A stretch of 64,000 nt of DNA from Pseudoalteromonas denitrificans DSM 6059 (GCF_900112265.1 NZ_FOLO01000010.1:61485-125484); one strand, 5' to 3'; counted from the first letter of the stretch, positions 30,191-47,691 are shown. The notes: a model not told the origin generated them from the sequence alone. Made by a program: numbers and translations.

Positions 30191-31285
30191 TTGTCTCTAG
30201 AATTTTTAACAATTAAAAATTTTCGTAATATTGAAAGTTTATCTTTTTCTCCAATTGAAGGGATAAACTTAATTTATGGTGAAAATGGTAGTGGAAAGAC
30301 AAGCTTATTAGAATCGATTTATTATTTGTCTCATGGTAAATCATTTCGTACATCTAAACATAAAAATATAATTAAAAAGCAGCAATCAAAATTTATTATT
30401 CACGGGAAAAAATCCGTGAATGATTTATCTATTCCTGTTGGTATTAGTAAAAATTTACTTGGGGAATCGAGTTTAAAAATTCAAGGTAAGTCTTCACAGA
30501 AAGTTTCTGATTTAGCACAACTAATACCTGTTCAACTAATTACACCTGAAAGTTATTCATTATTTTTTGGTGGACCAAAAGAGCGACGAAAGTTTCTAGA
30601 TTTTGGGTTGTTTCACGTGGAACATCAGTTTTTCTCTTTATGGCAATCATTTAATAAAATTTTAAAACAGCGAAATGCATTATTAAAACAAAAACCGAAA
30701 AACTATTATGATGAAATCAGGTTTTGGGATAAAGAATTTGTTAGACTGTCAGTTAGCATAAATAATCTACGTTTATCGTATATAAATAAGTTTAAACAGC
30801 AGTTTTTTGATAAAATATGTGTTGATTTAGATTTAGTGAAAGATCTTAGCCTTGAATTTAACTCTGGCTGGAAAACAACTAATGAATTGACTGATATTTT
30901 ATCTGAGAATTTTGAAAGAGATTTAAAACAAGGTTTTACCAGTAGAGGTCCACATAAAGCCGATTTTAGTTTTTCAATTGATGGTATTAGTGTTGAAAAC
31001 TATCTTTCTCGTGGACAATTAAAACTCTTGTTATATGCATTAAAAGTAACACAAAATAGCCTTATAGAGACTGAAACAAATAAACAGTCAATATTACTTA
31101 TAGATGATTTACCATCGGAATTAGGTCAAGATACAAGAGGCAAAGTGGGCAAAATATTAGCTCAGTGCGATTCTCAAATCTTTATCACGGCCATAGAATC
31201 TGACAGTATTTCTGCCGTAGTGGAACCAATGAAGCGAAAATTAGAAATGTTCCACGTGAAACATGGCAAATTAATAACAAATTGA
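30191..31285 (+). CDS. recF: DNA repair protein RecF (contains two parS sites)
   Basis: A 364-residue SMC-like ATPase that helps load RecA at gaps. Walker A is GENGSGKTSLLESI (about 30-43), the signature-like YLSRGQLKLLLYALKV is near 279, and Walker B is ILLIDDLPSELG. The start is TTG with GAGGAA upstream. Two parS-like sequences lie inside the gene, encoding FHVEHQ and FHVKHG; the second sits in the last few codons, so the C-terminus may be shaped by parS. Confidence 0.97.
   Translation: MSLEFLTIKNFRNIESLSFSPIEGINLIYGENGSGKTSLLESIYYLSHGKSFRTSKHKNIIKKQQSKFIIHGKKSVNDLSIPVGISKNLLGESSLKIQGKSSQKVSDLAQLIPVQLITPESYSLFFGGPKERRKFLDFGLFHVEHQFFSLWQSFNKILKQRNALLKQKPKNYYDEIRFWDKEFVRLSVSINNLRLSYINKFKQQFFDKICVDLDLVKDLSLEFNSGWKTTNELTDILSENFERDLKQGFTSRGPHKADFSFSIDGISVENYLSRGQLKLLLYALKVTQNSLIETETNKQSILLIDDLPSELGQDTRGKVGKILAQCDSQIFITAIESDSISAVVEPMKRKLEMFHVKHGKLITN
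30609..30624. other. parS: parS site 1 (ParB binding), inside recF
   Basis: TGTTTCACGTGGAACA matches the near-universal chromosomal parS consensus TGTTNCACGTGNAACA in full. It lies about 9.5 kb from oriC, in the range expected for a centromere served by the ParAB pair at 16557-18273. Confidence 0.93.
31248..31263. other. parS: parS site 2 (ParB binding), 3' end of recF
   Basis: TGTTCCACGTGAAACA matches the same parS consensus, as the mirror variant of site 1, 639 bases further on. It lies in the last codons of recF, before gyrB. Confidence 0.93.
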
Positions 31286-31294
31286 GTGGAATAA

Positions 31295-33721
<2,427 letters not shown>

Positions 33722-33745
33722 AAATATAAGTTAATCAGATTAAAT

Positions 33746-33773
33746 AAAAAGAGACTTTATAGTCTCTTTTTTG
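33746..33773 (+). terminator. Terminator after gyrB
   Basis: A stem AGAGACT/AGTCTCT with loop TTAT and a run of six T lies about 25 bases past the gyrB stop. It closes the dnaA-dnaN-recF-gyrB cluster. Confidence 0.9.
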
Positions 33774-33885
33774 TTTAAATATTTATCACTTTAAGCATAC
33801 TAACAAATTCATAAAAACTATTAAAACGGGTATACTTGTTAGTAATCATCTACATTTGACCGCAAAAGAAACGAATAAATCCACT

Positions 33886-34821
33886 ATGCAAAATATAACG
33901 CAAAAACATAATACAAAAACCTTTCAAGGTTTGATCTTAGCATTACAGGAATATTGGGCAGAGCAAGGCTGTGTCATAGCCCAGCCTCTAGATATGCAAG
34001 TCGGTGCTGGCACATTTCATCCATTCACATTTTTAAAGTCTATTGGCCCGGAGCCAATGGCGAGTGCATATGTTCAACCATGTCGCCGACCTACAGATGG
34101 TAGGTATGGTGATAATCCAAATCGCTTACAACATTATTATCAATTTCAAGTTGTGATAAAACCTTCACCTGAAAATATTCAACAATTATACTTAGACTCC
34201 CTTGCTGTTATCGGTATTGATACCTTAACTGATGAAGTGCGCTTTGTTGAAGATAACTGGGAATCACCAACTTTAGGTGCGTGGGGTCTTGGTTGGGAGT
34301 TGTGGTTAAATGGCATGGAAATATCACAGTTCACATATTTCCAGCAAGTTGGTGGCCTAGAGTGTTCACCAGTAACAGGTGAAATAACTTATGGTTTAGA
34401 GCGATTGGCTATGTATATCCAAGGTGTAGATAGTATTTATGATCTTATTTGGACTGATGGTCCGTTAGGGACTGTTACTTATGGTGAAATTTTTCATCAA
34501 AATGAAGTAGAACAATCAACTTACAACTTTGAACATGCAGACGTACCAGCATTATTTACAGAATTTGATCATTGTGAAAGTGAAAGTAAAAAACTAATTG
34601 AAGCAAATTTACCTTTACCTGCATATGAACAAGTAATGAAAGCATCTCATGCATTTAATTTATTAGATGCTCGCCATGCAATTTCTGTAACAGAACGTCA
34701 ACGCTATATTTTGCGAGTAAGAGCATTATCTAAAGCATGTGCAGAAAGTTATTATGCTGCACGTGAAGCATTAGGTTTTCCACTTTGCAAAGATAATTCT
34801 GTAACTAAGAAAGGAGCGTAA
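33886..34821 (+). CDS. glyQ: Glycyl-tRNA synthetase alpha subunit
   Basis: A 311-residue catalytic alpha chain of the bacterial alpha2beta2 enzyme that charges tRNA-Gly. [33 protein letters not shown] and [18 protein letters not shown] are family motifs. The ATG at 33886 ([15 protein letters not shown]) fits the usual start; the frame is open 10 codons further up to a TTG. It is translationally close to glyS. Confidence 0.98.
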   Translation: MQNITQKHNTKTFQGLILALQEYWAEQGCVIAQPLDMQVGAGTFHPFTFLKSIGPEPMASAYVQPCRRPTDGRYGDNPNRLQHYYQFQVVIKPSPENIQQLYLDSLAVIGIDTLTDEVRFVEDNWESPTLGAWGLGWELWLNGMEISQFTYFQQVGGLECSPVTGEITYGLERLAMYIQGVDSIYDLIWTDGPLGTVTYGEIFHQNEVEQSTYNFEHADVPALFTEFDHCESESKKLIEANLPLPAYEQVMKASHAFNLLDARHAISVTERQRYILRVRALSKACAESYYAAREALGFPLCKDNSVTKKGA

Positions 34822-34825
34822 TGAT

Positions 34826-36889
34826 ATGACAACTGAAAATCTATTAATTGAAATTGGTACTGAAGAATTACCTCCAAAATCGTTACGTACTTTAGCAGAA
34901 GCTTTTGCAGCAAATATTAAAACCGAATTAACGGCATTAGAATTAGAAAATACAGATGTAACTTGGTATGCATCACCTCGCCGTTTAGGTATAAAAGTTG
35001 CAAATCTAGTTGCAAGGCAAGCGGACAAAATTGTTGAAAAACGTGGTCCGGCTGTAAAAGCTGCATTTGATACTGATGGAAATGCAACTAAAGCAGCTCA
35101 AGGTTGGGCACGTGGTTGTGGTATTGATGTTGCTGATGCTGAACGTTATGAAACAGAAAAGGGTGCTTGGTTATTACATAAAGCTAAGGTAGCAGGTAAA
35201 GGCGTAGATGCTTTATTACCTGATGCGATTAGTAAAGCTTTAGCTAAGTTACCTATTTCAAAACCTATGCGTTGGGGAAACTCAAAAATTCAATTTATTC
35301 GTCCAGTGCATACTGTGACTGTCATGTTTGGCAGTAATTTAATTCAGGGTAATATTCTTGGTAAAGATATTAAAAATGAATTACAAGGTCATAGATTTCA
35401 TCATCCTGAGCGTGTCAGTATTTCCCATGCTGATGAAGTTGAGAGTGTATTAAAATCAGCATACGTTATTGCTGATTATGAAGAACGTAAAGCACTTGTC
35501 CGTGGTCAAATTGAAAGTGTTGCTGCAAAAAATAATGCTGTTGTTGCTATGGATGAGGCGTTACTTGAAGAAGTGACTTCATTAGTAGAATGGCCAGTTA
35601 CTTTAGTTGCTACGTTTGAAGCATCATTTTTAGATGTGCCTTCGGAAGCACTTATCTATACCATGAAAGACGATCAAAAGTATTTTCCATTGTTAGACCA
35701 AGATGGTAATTTACTTAATAAGTTTTTATTCGTTTCCAATATCGAAAGTAAAAATCCTGAGCAGGTGATTAAAGGTAACGAAAAGGTTGTGCGCCCTCGT
35801 TTAGCTGATGCTCAGTTCTTCTTTGAAACTGATAAAAAATATACTTTAGAAAGTCGCTTAGAGTCATTGGATACAGTATTGTTTCAAAAGCAATTAGGTA
35901 CTTTAAAAGATAAGTCTATTCGTATATCTGAACTTGCAGCATTTATTGCTACAAAACTAGGGGCTGATGAAACAAAAGCAGCTCGTGCTGGTTTATTAAG
36001 TAAAACTGATTTAATGACCGAGATGGTTATGGAGTTTACTGATGTGCAAGGCGTTATGGGTATGCACTATGCGCGTTTTGATGGTGAAGATGAACTTGTT
36101 GCTGTAGCACAAAATGAGCAGTATATGCCGCGTTTTTCAGGTGATAATTTGCCATCAAATGAAATTAGCCAAGCGGTTGCATTAGCAGATAAATTTGATT
36201 CTTTAGTGGGTATTTTTGGTATAGGGCAAGCACCAAAAGGTGATAAAGACCCTTTTGCTTTACGAAGAGCTGCTATTGGTGCTTTACGTATTATGGTTGA
36301 AAAGGAGTTAGAGTTAGATATCCTAGAAATCGTAGCAAAATCACAGGAGTTATTTACAGATAAGCTGACAAATGAAAACGTTGCTCAAGATGTATTTGAT
36401 TTCATGTTAGGTCGATTCCGTGCATGGTACCAAGATCAAAATATAGCAGTTGATGTAATTCAAGCTGTTTTAGCACGTCGTCCATCTTACCCTGTTGATT
36501 TTGACCGTCGTGTTAAGGCTGTGAGTCACTTCCGTAGTTTAGATTCTGCAGAAGCATTAGCTGCAGCAAATAAGCGTGTTGGCAATATATTGGCTAAAAA
36601 CGATCTGGTTATTGCCAATAAAATTGATGAAACTTTATTAAGTGAAGATGCAGAAAAAGCATTAGCTGAAACAGTTTTATCATTTAAAGCTAAATTTGAA
36701 CAGCTTGGTCAGGGGAGTTATACAAACAAACTCACTCAGTTAGCTGATATCCGTGAAACGGTTGATACTTTCTTCGATAATGTAATGGTTATGTCTGATG
36801 ATGAAGCTGTTAAATTGAATAGACTGGCCTTGTTAAATCAGTTAAGAAATTTATTTTTAGATATTGCCGATATTTCAGTGCTCCAGTAA
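34826..36889 (+). CDS. glyS: Glycyl-tRNA synthetase beta subunit
   Basis: A 687-residue beta chain that binds tRNA and supports alpha. [20 protein letters not shown] is the typical start, with YFPLLD and an HD-like middle part and an anticodon-binding C-terminus. An AAGGAG ribosome site overlaps the end of glyQ, 4 bases upstream, so the two are co-translated. Confidence 0.99.
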   Translation: MTTENLLIEIGTEELPPKSLRTLAEAFAANIKTELTALELENTDVTWYASPRRLGIKVANLVARQADKIVEKRGPAVKAAFDTDGNATKAAQGWARGCGIDVADAERYETEKGAWLLHKAKVAGKGVDALLPDAISKALAKLPISKPMRWGNSKIQFIRPVHTVTVMFGSNLIQGNILGKDIKNELQGHRFHHPERVSISHADEVESVLKSAYVIADYEERKALVRGQIESVAAKNNAVVAMDEALLEEVTSLVEWPVTLVATFEASFLDVPSEALIYTMKDDQKYFPLLDQDGNLLNKFLFVSNIESKNPEQVIKGNEKVVRPRLADAQFFFETDKKYTLESRLESLDTVLFQKQLGTLKDKSIRISELAAFIATKLGADETKAARAGLLSKTDLMTEMVMEFTDVQGVMGMHYARFDGEDELVAVAQNEQYMPRFSGDNLPSNEISQAVALADKFDSLVGIFGIGQAPKGDKDPFALRRAAIGALRIMVEKELELDILEIVAKSQELFTDKLTNENVAQDVFDFMLGRFRAWYQDQNIAVDVIQAVLARRPSYPVDFDRRVKAVSHFRSLDSAEALAAANKRVGNILAKNDLVIANKIDETLLSEDAEKALAETVLSFKAKFEQLGQGSYTNKLTQLADIRETVDTFFDNVMVMSDDEAVKLNRLALLNQLRNLFLDIADISVLQ

Positions 36890-36942
36890 AACTTAAGTTT
36901 TACTATAAGTGATGTGAATAGTCTCAATAAATTAAAATGATA

Positions 36943-36969
36943 AAAGCCGGTTTTTATACCGGCTTTTTT
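36943..36969 (+). terminator. Terminator after glyS
   Basis: A stem AAAGCCGGT/ACCGGCTTT with a 6-base loop and a run of six T lies about 50 bases past the glyS stop. Confidence 0.9.
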
Positions 36970-37012
36970 GTGCGATTATAGCTAATAGCCATATTGGGAA
37001 ATGAGAATAATA

Positions 37013-37462
37013 ATGAAAAAAATATTACCGATCATCTTTTTGGGGTCAGCAATAACAGCATGTTCAAGCACTGATTCATTTGAAGAAAATGCAGTTTCAA
37101 AAACAGATATTATGACGCCTATTTATTTACGAGGAAATTTTAATACTTGGGAAGCGCAGCCCGAGTATCAGTTAAAAAAAATAAATAAAGATATATTGCA
37201 AACAAAGGTAAAATTTTCTACTGCAGGTGAAACTTATGAATTTAAAATTGCAGATAAAAATTGGAGTCAAGGTTTAAACTGCGGGTATATGAGTGAAGAA
37301 TTAGACCAATTTATAGAGTCAGGGATCCCCGTTCAAGCAAACTGTAATAGTATTTATAACTATTTTAGTTTTACACCTTATGAGTCGGGTTGGTATCAGG
37401 TCAGTATCAACTTTAGGCAAAAAACAAAACCATTAGTAACTATCAATCAAGTATTTGAATGA
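37013..37462 (+). CDS. Small lipoprotein with glycogen-binding (CBM48/E-set)-like fold
   Basis: A 149-residue secreted lipoprotein. A hydrophobic signal (ILPIIFLGSAITAC) ends in a lipobox-like ITAC; the Cys would be lipidated. The mature part has IYLRGNFNTWEAQPEYQL, then EFKIADKNWSQGLNCGYM, the 'RGxFNxW...FKxAdxnWs' pattern of early-set/CBM48-like domains found on pullulanases and in stand-alone lipoproteins. Two further Cys (near CGYM and ANCN) may pair. The start is Met37013 rather than 37001, judged by spacing to GAGAATA. It converges with tusA, 1 base away. Substrate unknown. Confidence 0.75.
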   Translation: MKKILPIIFLGSAITACSSTDSFEENAVSKTDIMTPIYLRGNFNTWEAQPEYQLKKINKDILQTKVKFSTAGETYEFKIADKNWSQGLNCGYMSEELDQFIESGIPVQANCNSIYNYFSFTPYESGWYQVSINFRQKTKPLVTINQVFE

Positions 37463-37463
37463 T

Positions 37464-37721
37464 TTACAGGCCTTTTTTTATTAAATAACGAAAGGGCTCC
37501 GATTCAACTTCTTGAGTTAAAAGGGTGTGATCCATGAAACGACAGAAACTGGGAATATCTCTAGTTGTAGATGGATCGTCTGCTAGAATTAATAATGTTT
37601 CACCTTCTTGCATTTTCCTTACATGACTTCGGATCATCATAATCGGTTCTGGACAACGTAATCCTATCGCGTCCAAAGTATGATCTGGTCTTTTTGTTTG
37701 GTTCATGGGTAAATCTGTCAT
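37464..37721 (-). CDS. tusA: Sulfur carrier protein TusA (SirA family)
   Basis: An 85-residue protein with the TusA motif [15 protein letters not shown]. The Cys of CPEP (about residue 23) carries persulfide sulfur to the TusBCD-MnmA route for 2-thiouridine in tRNA. It has the usual length and fold ([18 protein letters not shown]). It is tail to tail with the lipoprotein gene. Confidence 0.95.
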   Translation of the reverse strand: MTDLPMNQTKRPDHTLDAIGLRCPEPIMMIRSHVRKMQEGETLLILADDPSTTRDIPSFCRFMDHTLLTQEVESEPFRYLIKKGL

Positions 37722-37786
37722 AAAAGTATAATTATATTAAAAGAGTGGTATTTTAGGCTTAATTTAAACCAATTTAAAGCTGATTT

Positions 37787-39103
37787 TTAACTAACTTCTT
37801 CCGATATATTCTGAGGAATTAATATAAATACTAAAAAAGTACAATCATGTTCGAGTTCATATTGTTCAAGTCGCTCTATCGTCACTTCAGTCAATTTTGT
37901 ATGTTGTGTTAGAAGTATATTACCATTTTTATATTTTACATCATGTGCAATGACCATACCTGGTTTTAACATATCCAAAGTAAAACAGAATTCTGTATTA
38001 CTGCCAGCTGGAATATTATGAAGCAAATTATCGAAAGCGAGCACAACATTATTATCATAACTTTTATTTGCTTGAGATTTTATATTTTGTAAAGCATCTC
38101 TTGGTGATATTTTTTTTCCTGAAGCATAGCCTGATATTTGTTTATCATAATCGCGGATCACTGCAAGTATACGAGCACTAAGTGGAATATCATTTTGATG
38201 TCTTTCTCCAGGAAACCCAAGACCATTAAACTTTTCGTATTGGAACCGTAAAATATCTGAAATATTTTTTAAAGAAGGCATTAAATCAAGTATGTCGGCA
38301 CCCTTAGTTGCCTGCTGATGTAGTTGCAATAGTTCTGCGTTGTTCATTTGTGATTCAGGTTTATTCAGTAAAGAGTTCGATAGGGCTATTTCACCAATAG
38401 CATGTAATTGAGCGGCTAAAAATAAATAAGTAACCTCTACTTTTTCTAATCCCATCTGGTGACCTAATAAACGGCATTGTTTTGCAATTCTCATATCATG
38501 CTGATGATGATCTTTTCTGTGCTCGGCAGAAATAAGAGTGATCATGTCTATTACTTGCTGTAATTGATTTCTTTGGCTTTTTATTGATTTTTTAAGTTTT
38601 AAAACAGTTTGTTTAAGAGTTATAGTGCGCTCTTCTACTTTTTTATCCAGTTGTTTATTTAGTTGTATTAGTTTTTGGTTATTTTCCTGTAATTGAATAG
38701 TGAGCTTTTGGTTTTCGATTTCTAACTTTATTGTATGAAGAGCATCATTCACAACGTCTTTTAATTGTTGATTATCCCAAGGTTTAGCCACATAAGCATG
38801 AATACCACCTTCATTTATAGCTGCAATCGTACTGGCCATATCGGAATAGCCTGAAAGTAAAATTCTACGTGCCTTTGGCTGATGCTGTTTTGCTTGAGCT
38901 AATACTTTATCTCCTGATATCTCAGGCATACGCATATCGCAAATAATAATATGAATAGGGGTCAGCTTTATAAACTCAATTGCTTTTATAGGATCATTAA
39001 ATGCGATTGTTTCATATTCTCGCCTAAATATTCTTTCAAGAGATTGTAAAACTTCTATTTCGTCATCTATTAATATTAATCTTGGCTTGAAAATTTCTTC
39101 CAT
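37787..39103 (-). CDS. Response regulator with degenerate HD-GYP output domain
   Basis: A 438-residue protein. An N-terminal receiver domain (Asp13/Asp14, phospho-acceptor Asp56 in ICDMRMP, Ser84, Lys107 in AKPW) is followed by a long coiled coil (about 125-185) and an HD-GYP-like domain. In that domain HDxGK is HAIGE (234-238), and HHExxDGxGYP is QYEKFNGLGFP (288-298), so metal and cyclic-di-GMP hydrolysis ligands are missing. It is likely a non-enzymatic signalling output. It is divergent from the histidine kinase at 39213, a natural two-component pair. Confidence 0.88.
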   Translation of the reverse strand: MEEIFKPRLILIDDEIEVLQSLERIFRREYETIAFNDPIKAIEFIKLTPIHIIICDMRMPEISGDKVLAQAKQHQPKARRILLSGYSDMASTIAAINEGGIHAYVAKPWDNQQLKDVVNDALHTIKLEIENQKLTIQLQENNQKLIQLNKQLDKKVEERTITLKQTVLKLKKSIKSQRNQLQQVIDMITLISAEHRKDHHQHDMRIAKQCRLLGHQMGLEKVEVTYLFLAAQLHAIGEIALSNSLLNKPESQMNNAELLQLHQQATKGADILDLMPSLKNISDILRFQYEKFNGLGFPGERHQNDIPLSARILAVIRDYDKQISGYASGKKISPRDALQNIKSQANKSYDNNVVLAFDNLLHNIPAGSNTEFCFTLDMLKPGMVIAHDVKYKNGNILLTQHTKLTEVTIERLEQYELEHDCTFLVFILIPQNISEEVS

Positions 39104-39212
39104 ATTTAAACTTTCCTAAATTAATTTTTATTAGCTCTAACAATATCTTAAAAATATTCCTATCTTTAGTATAGGCATTTTTGATTGGTTGAAAACTAAA
39201 ATTGAGATAGAA

Positions 39213-40700
39213 ATGGAAAAAGAAATAGCGAATGAATTATTACCTAACAATTTGAATATAAATGAAAATGCTGAAACACCTATGAATCTAGACTTAGAAA
39301 ATATAATAAAAGGTTTAATGGTAGAAAATACTAAGTTAAAAAAACAATTAAAAGAGCAGGGAGAATATGAACAATCTAAACAACAACAACTAGAGTTTTT
39401 AACTTTTTTAGCCACAGTGACATTTAGTAAGAATAAAGTTGAGACGATTATTCAAAGTTTATTAGAGCGTTGTATTAGTTTTTTAGAAACTAGCTGTAGT
39501 TATGTTTATTGCCATGAAAAAGCAAATATAACTTTAACTAAAGGTGAAAATAGTGAATTAAATCAATTGTTACAAGATAGTGGTAATAATATCAATGTGG
39601 CTCAAGTTATTGAAAATATAAAAAATGCGCAAAATGAAACTTTATTACTTACGGGCGAACAATTCTTTACATCTGAATCTTTGTTATTTTCAAAAATAAA
39701 GTATGTTGTTGTTTTGCCATTATTTTCATTATTAAATCAATTTCATATTTTAGCAATTTTTTTTGAAGATGATAAAAACCTTGATAGTTTAAAACTTCAA
39801 ACATTAGAGTCTGGTCGTCAATTAGTTAGCATAGCAATAAGAAGAAAGTTAACAGAAATTAAATTAGATAAAAAATATACGGAATTAACTAAAGCGAATA
39901 AATCTCTTAAAAGTACACAAAAGCAATTAACACAATCAGAAAAAATGGCTTCAATAGGGCAGCTTGCAGCAGGTATTGCACATGAAATAAATAACCCTGT
40001 AGGTTATGTCATGAGTAATATTGAATCATTAAAAGACTATATGTCTCAATTTGATAATTTTTTTAGTTTACTTATAAAAGAAAATTTAGAAGTTAACAAA
40101 ACATCAGATCCAGATAATGAACTTGAATTTTTGTTAGAAGACAGTAAAGAAATTATATCAACTTGTGTGGGAGGGTTAACAAGAGTAAAAGCAATAGTGC
40201 AAGATTTAAAAACCTTTTCTCATTCAGGAAATGAAGGGTTTATTTTATTTAGTTTAAATGATGCTGTTGATACAGTTCTTAATTTAATTGCATCGGAGTT
40301 TAAATATGATGATTGTGAAATAGAAAAAAACTTGGCTATTATATTACCTGAAGTATTTGGTACAAAAAATCAGATAGAACAAGTTTTAATGAACATATTG
40401 ATCAATGCAAAACATGCAATTGATGATCAAAAAGGTCTCATCAAAATAGAAACTTTTGCAAACTCAGAATATGTTTTTTTGCATATTTCTGATAATGGTT
40501 GTGGCATGGATGAAAAAACAAAACAGAGATTGTTTGATCCTTTTTTTACGACTAAATCTGTTGGTGTCGGTACTGGGCTAGGTTTATCTATTAGCTATAA
40601 AATTATTGAAGCGCATAGAGGGTATGTTGAAGTTGAAAGTGAAATAGGTAAGGGCACTTGCTTTAAAATAAGTTTACCCTTACCTGAAAATTTAGCCTAA
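39213..40700 (+). CDS. Soluble sensor histidine kinase (GAF-like input)
   Basis: A 495-residue cytoplasmic kinase with no membrane helix. The start is the ATG at 39213, with GAGAT upstream, rather than a TTG 24 bases earlier. An acidic N-terminus and coiled coil are followed by a GAF-like sensory region (about 60-205) and a second coiled coil. The H box is GIAHEINNPVGYV (His about 257). The ATPase lobe has the N box VLMNILINAKHAI, DNGCGMD and GVGTGLGLS. It is divergent from the receiver/HD-GYP protein, its probable partner. Its stop is 3 bases from the convergent fadA stop. Confidence 0.9.
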   Translation: MEKEIANELLPNNLNINENAETPMNLDLENIIKGLMVENTKLKKQLKEQGEYEQSKQQQLEFLTFLATVTFSKNKVETIIQSLLERCISFLETSCSYVYCHEKANITLTKGENSELNQLLQDSGNNINVAQVIENIKNAQNETLLLTGEQFFTSESLLFSKIKYVVVLPLFSLLNQFHILAIFFEDDKNLDSLKLQTLESGRQLVSIAIRRKLTEIKLDKKYTELTKANKSLKSTQKQLTQSEKMASIGQLAAGIAHEINNPVGYVMSNIESLKDYMSQFDNFFSLLIKENLEVNKTSDPDNELEFLLEDSKEIISTCVGGLTRVKAIVQDLKTFSHSGNEGFILFSLNDAVDTVLNLIASEFKYDDCEIEKNLAIILPEVFGTKNQIEQVLMNILINAKHAIDDQKGLIKIETFANSEYVFLHISDNGCGMDEKTKQRLFDPFFTTKSVGVGTGLGLSISYKIIEAHRGYVEVESEIGKGTCFKISLPLPENLA

Positions 40701-40703
40701 AAA

Positions 40704-44049
<3,346 letters not shown>

Positions 44050-44105
44050 TATTTATCTCCCTGGTTATTCTTCTAACTCAAACTTTAGTTAAGAAGTTTT
44101 AATTT

Positions 44106-44122
44106 AACTGGTACGATGAGTG
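44106..44122 (-). promoter_or_regulatory. Possible FadR operator of fadBA
   Basis: AACTGGTACGATGAGTG resembles the FadR operator pattern (AACTGGTCNGACNTGTT), matching about 11 of 15 defined bases, best in the left half. It lies in the fadB-slt divergent spacer, where a fatty-acid-responsive repressor site is expected. Confidence 0.4.
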
Positions 44123-44290
44123 TGGTTTTTATTCAGTTTGTCTTCTTTAAATAAAAATAGCAATAAATTTTGTCGCTTTCTTAACATTTGATTAAAAACT
44201 ACATGTTATGGTGAGGTAATCAACATAGTTAAAACGATTTGTTTGAGCTAGTTTATTTAGTTAGGGAATATTCAAAAGGATTATTTTTTA

Positions 44291-46192
44291 GTGATAATGT
44301 TAAAAAAATTATTTATTGCAGCTGCGTTATTTTCAAGTATTTCGATTGCTTCTTTTTCAGCTAATGCAATTTCTGTTGAACATAAAAAGTTTCTTTCTGC
44401 TGAAAAAATTGCTTTGTCTGGCAATAAAAAAAGATATAAAAAGGCACTGGAAAAATTAAACCACCCCTTAAAACCTTATGTCAAAATGGCTTATTTAAAA
44501 AAATACCCATATTTATCAAATGAAGCCGACATTAAAGATTTTCTGCGTATCTATCAAGGCACCCCTTTAGAGTGGCCTGTTAGAAAAGCTTGGTTGAAGA
44601 AATTAAGTAAGCGAAATAAAAAAGCATTATTTATTAAATATTTTAAACCAACAAAAAATGCAGCTTTAACTTGTACTCATTTGAACTATCAGTTGCAGTT
44701 AGGTGCACCCGAGAGTGCAATTATGCAACAAGTAACAGACCTATGGTTAGTGGGTAAATCTCAACCAAAAGAATGTAATGCTATTTTTAAAAAGTGGCGA
44801 AAACAAGGTTATATGACGCCTGAGAGAATATGGCATCGTCTTACTTTGGCTGCGCAAAAGGGTAAACATACTTTAATTCCTTATTTAAAATTGCAACTTC
44901 CTAAAGAAGATCATTACCTTGCTGACTTGTACTATAAAATGCGTAAAGATCCTTCTGCATCTGCAGGGCTATACCGTTTTAAAAAAGCGAATCAAAAAGA
45001 ATCTGAAATAGCCATTTATGGCATTAAACGTTTAATTTGGCGTGATGAAAACCTTGCTTTACGCGCTTGGCGTAAACTTGAAGTGAAATTTAATTTTACT
45101 AAAGAGCAAAAAGAAAGCGCGTATTATACTTTTGCTTTAGCACTAGCTTCTAAAAAGCATAAAGAAGCTAAATTTTGGCTTAATAAAGTACCGCACAAAA
45201 ATCATGATAAAAAACTGATGCAATGGCAGTTGGCTAATATGCTGCAAAGTAGTGATTGGCCTGGAATCATTGCATATTTTACCGGTAAAGAAAATTTATC
45301 TAATGGTCAAAAGTATTGGTTAGCTTTTTCGTATCAAGAACAAGGAAAAAAACTAAAAGCTGATGAAATGTGGTTGTCTCTTGCACAAAAACGTAATTAT
45401 TATGGTTTTATGTCTGCCGCTAGGCTGAATTTGCCTGTGCAATTAGAATATCAAAAAACTTTGATTGATAAAAAGTTAATTGAAAAAGTATCGCAAGCTC
45501 CGGGATTTGTTCGGGCTAAAGCTTTATCTGAAATAAATCGCACTACATCATCTCGCCGAGAATGGAATTATTTGATTAATACTTCAAGTAAAGATGAAAA
45601 ATTGGCTGCAGCTCAATTAGGTAGTAAATTAAATTGGCATGACCGCGTCATAGTGACTATGGCGCAACTAGAGTTATTTAATTATTTAGACTTACGTTTT
45701 CCAGAAGCTTTTGATGTTTTATATAAAAAATACAGTCAAAGAAGCAAAATTGATTTGACCTGGAGTTATGCTATTTCTCGTAGAGAAAGCTCTTTTGCAC
45801 CTGATGCTTATTCTGGGGCGGGTGCACTAGGCTTGATGCAGTTATTGCCAAGTACGGCTCGGTATATTTCAAAAGCTAAGGTTTCTCGCAAAAAATTATT
45901 TGATCCTAAAACAAATATTAAATTAGGTTCTGCGTATTTAAGTTATTTAAAACGTAAAAATCATGGAAATGAAATATTGGCTACTGCATCATATAATGCA
46001 GGGTATCACCGCGTCAGTAAATGGTTGCCAAAAAAAGCGATGCCAGTTGATTTGTGGATAGAGTCGATTCCATACCGTGAAACTCGTGATTATGTGAAAA
46101 ATGTTTTTGCTTATCGTCAGGTATATCATACAAGAATGGGAAAGGTTGATAATCTATTTGATGATTTATTAACAATGAAAATTCAAAAGTGA
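44291..46192 (+). CDS. slt: Soluble lytic murein transglycosylase
   Basis: A 633-residue periplasmic enzyme cutting peptidoglycan between MurNAc and GlcNAc to give anhydro ends. It has a signal peptide (LFIAAALFSSISIASFSANA), a long helical superhelix domain (about 30-470) and a C-terminal lysozyme-like domain. That domain has catalytic Glu499 in SRRESSFAPDAYSGAGALGL and ILATASYNAGYHRVSKWLP. The GTG at 44291 has AGGA 10 bases upstream; an ATG two codons later is possible. It is divergent from fadBA. Confidence 0.95.
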   Translation: MIMLKKLFIAAALFSSISIASFSANAISVEHKKFLSAEKIALSGNKKRYKKALEKLNHPLKPYVKMAYLKKYPYLSNEADIKDFLRIYQGTPLEWPVRKAWLKKLSKRNKKALFIKYFKPTKNAALTCTHLNYQLQLGAPESAIMQQVTDLWLVGKSQPKECNAIFKKWRKQGYMTPERIWHRLTLAAQKGKHTLIPYLKLQLPKEDHYLADLYYKMRKDPSASAGLYRFKKANQKESEIAIYGIKRLIWRDENLALRAWRKLEVKFNFTKEQKESAYYTFALALASKKHKEAKFWLNKVPHKNHDKKLMQWQLANMLQSSDWPGIIAYFTGKENLSNGQKYWLAFSYQEQGKKLKADEMWLSLAQKRNYYGFMSAARLNLPVQLEYQKTLIDKKLIEKVSQAPGFVRAKALSEINRTTSSRREWNYLINTSSKDEKLAAAQLGSKLNWHDRVIVTMAQLELFNYLDLRFPEAFDVLYKKYSQRSKIDLTWSYAISRRESSFAPDAYSGAGALGLMQLLPSTARYISKAKVSRKKLFDPKTNIKLGSAYLSYLKRKNHGNEILATASYNAGYHRVSKWLPKKAMPVDLWIESIPYRETRDYVKNVFAYRQVYHTRMGKVDNLFDDLLTMKIQK

Positions 46193-46230
46193 TCGAATGA
46201 TCTTGACCGGCAATCATGTGTTAAACTTGA

Positions 46231-47595
<1,365 letters not shown>

Positions 47596-47691
47596 TAGAG
47601 TTGCTGTGCCTATGAGTATAGGTACTTAGGTTTAGTAAAAGTTAAAATCTGAGTACTTATATGATGCCCCAACGTGATGCTTATTAATAAG

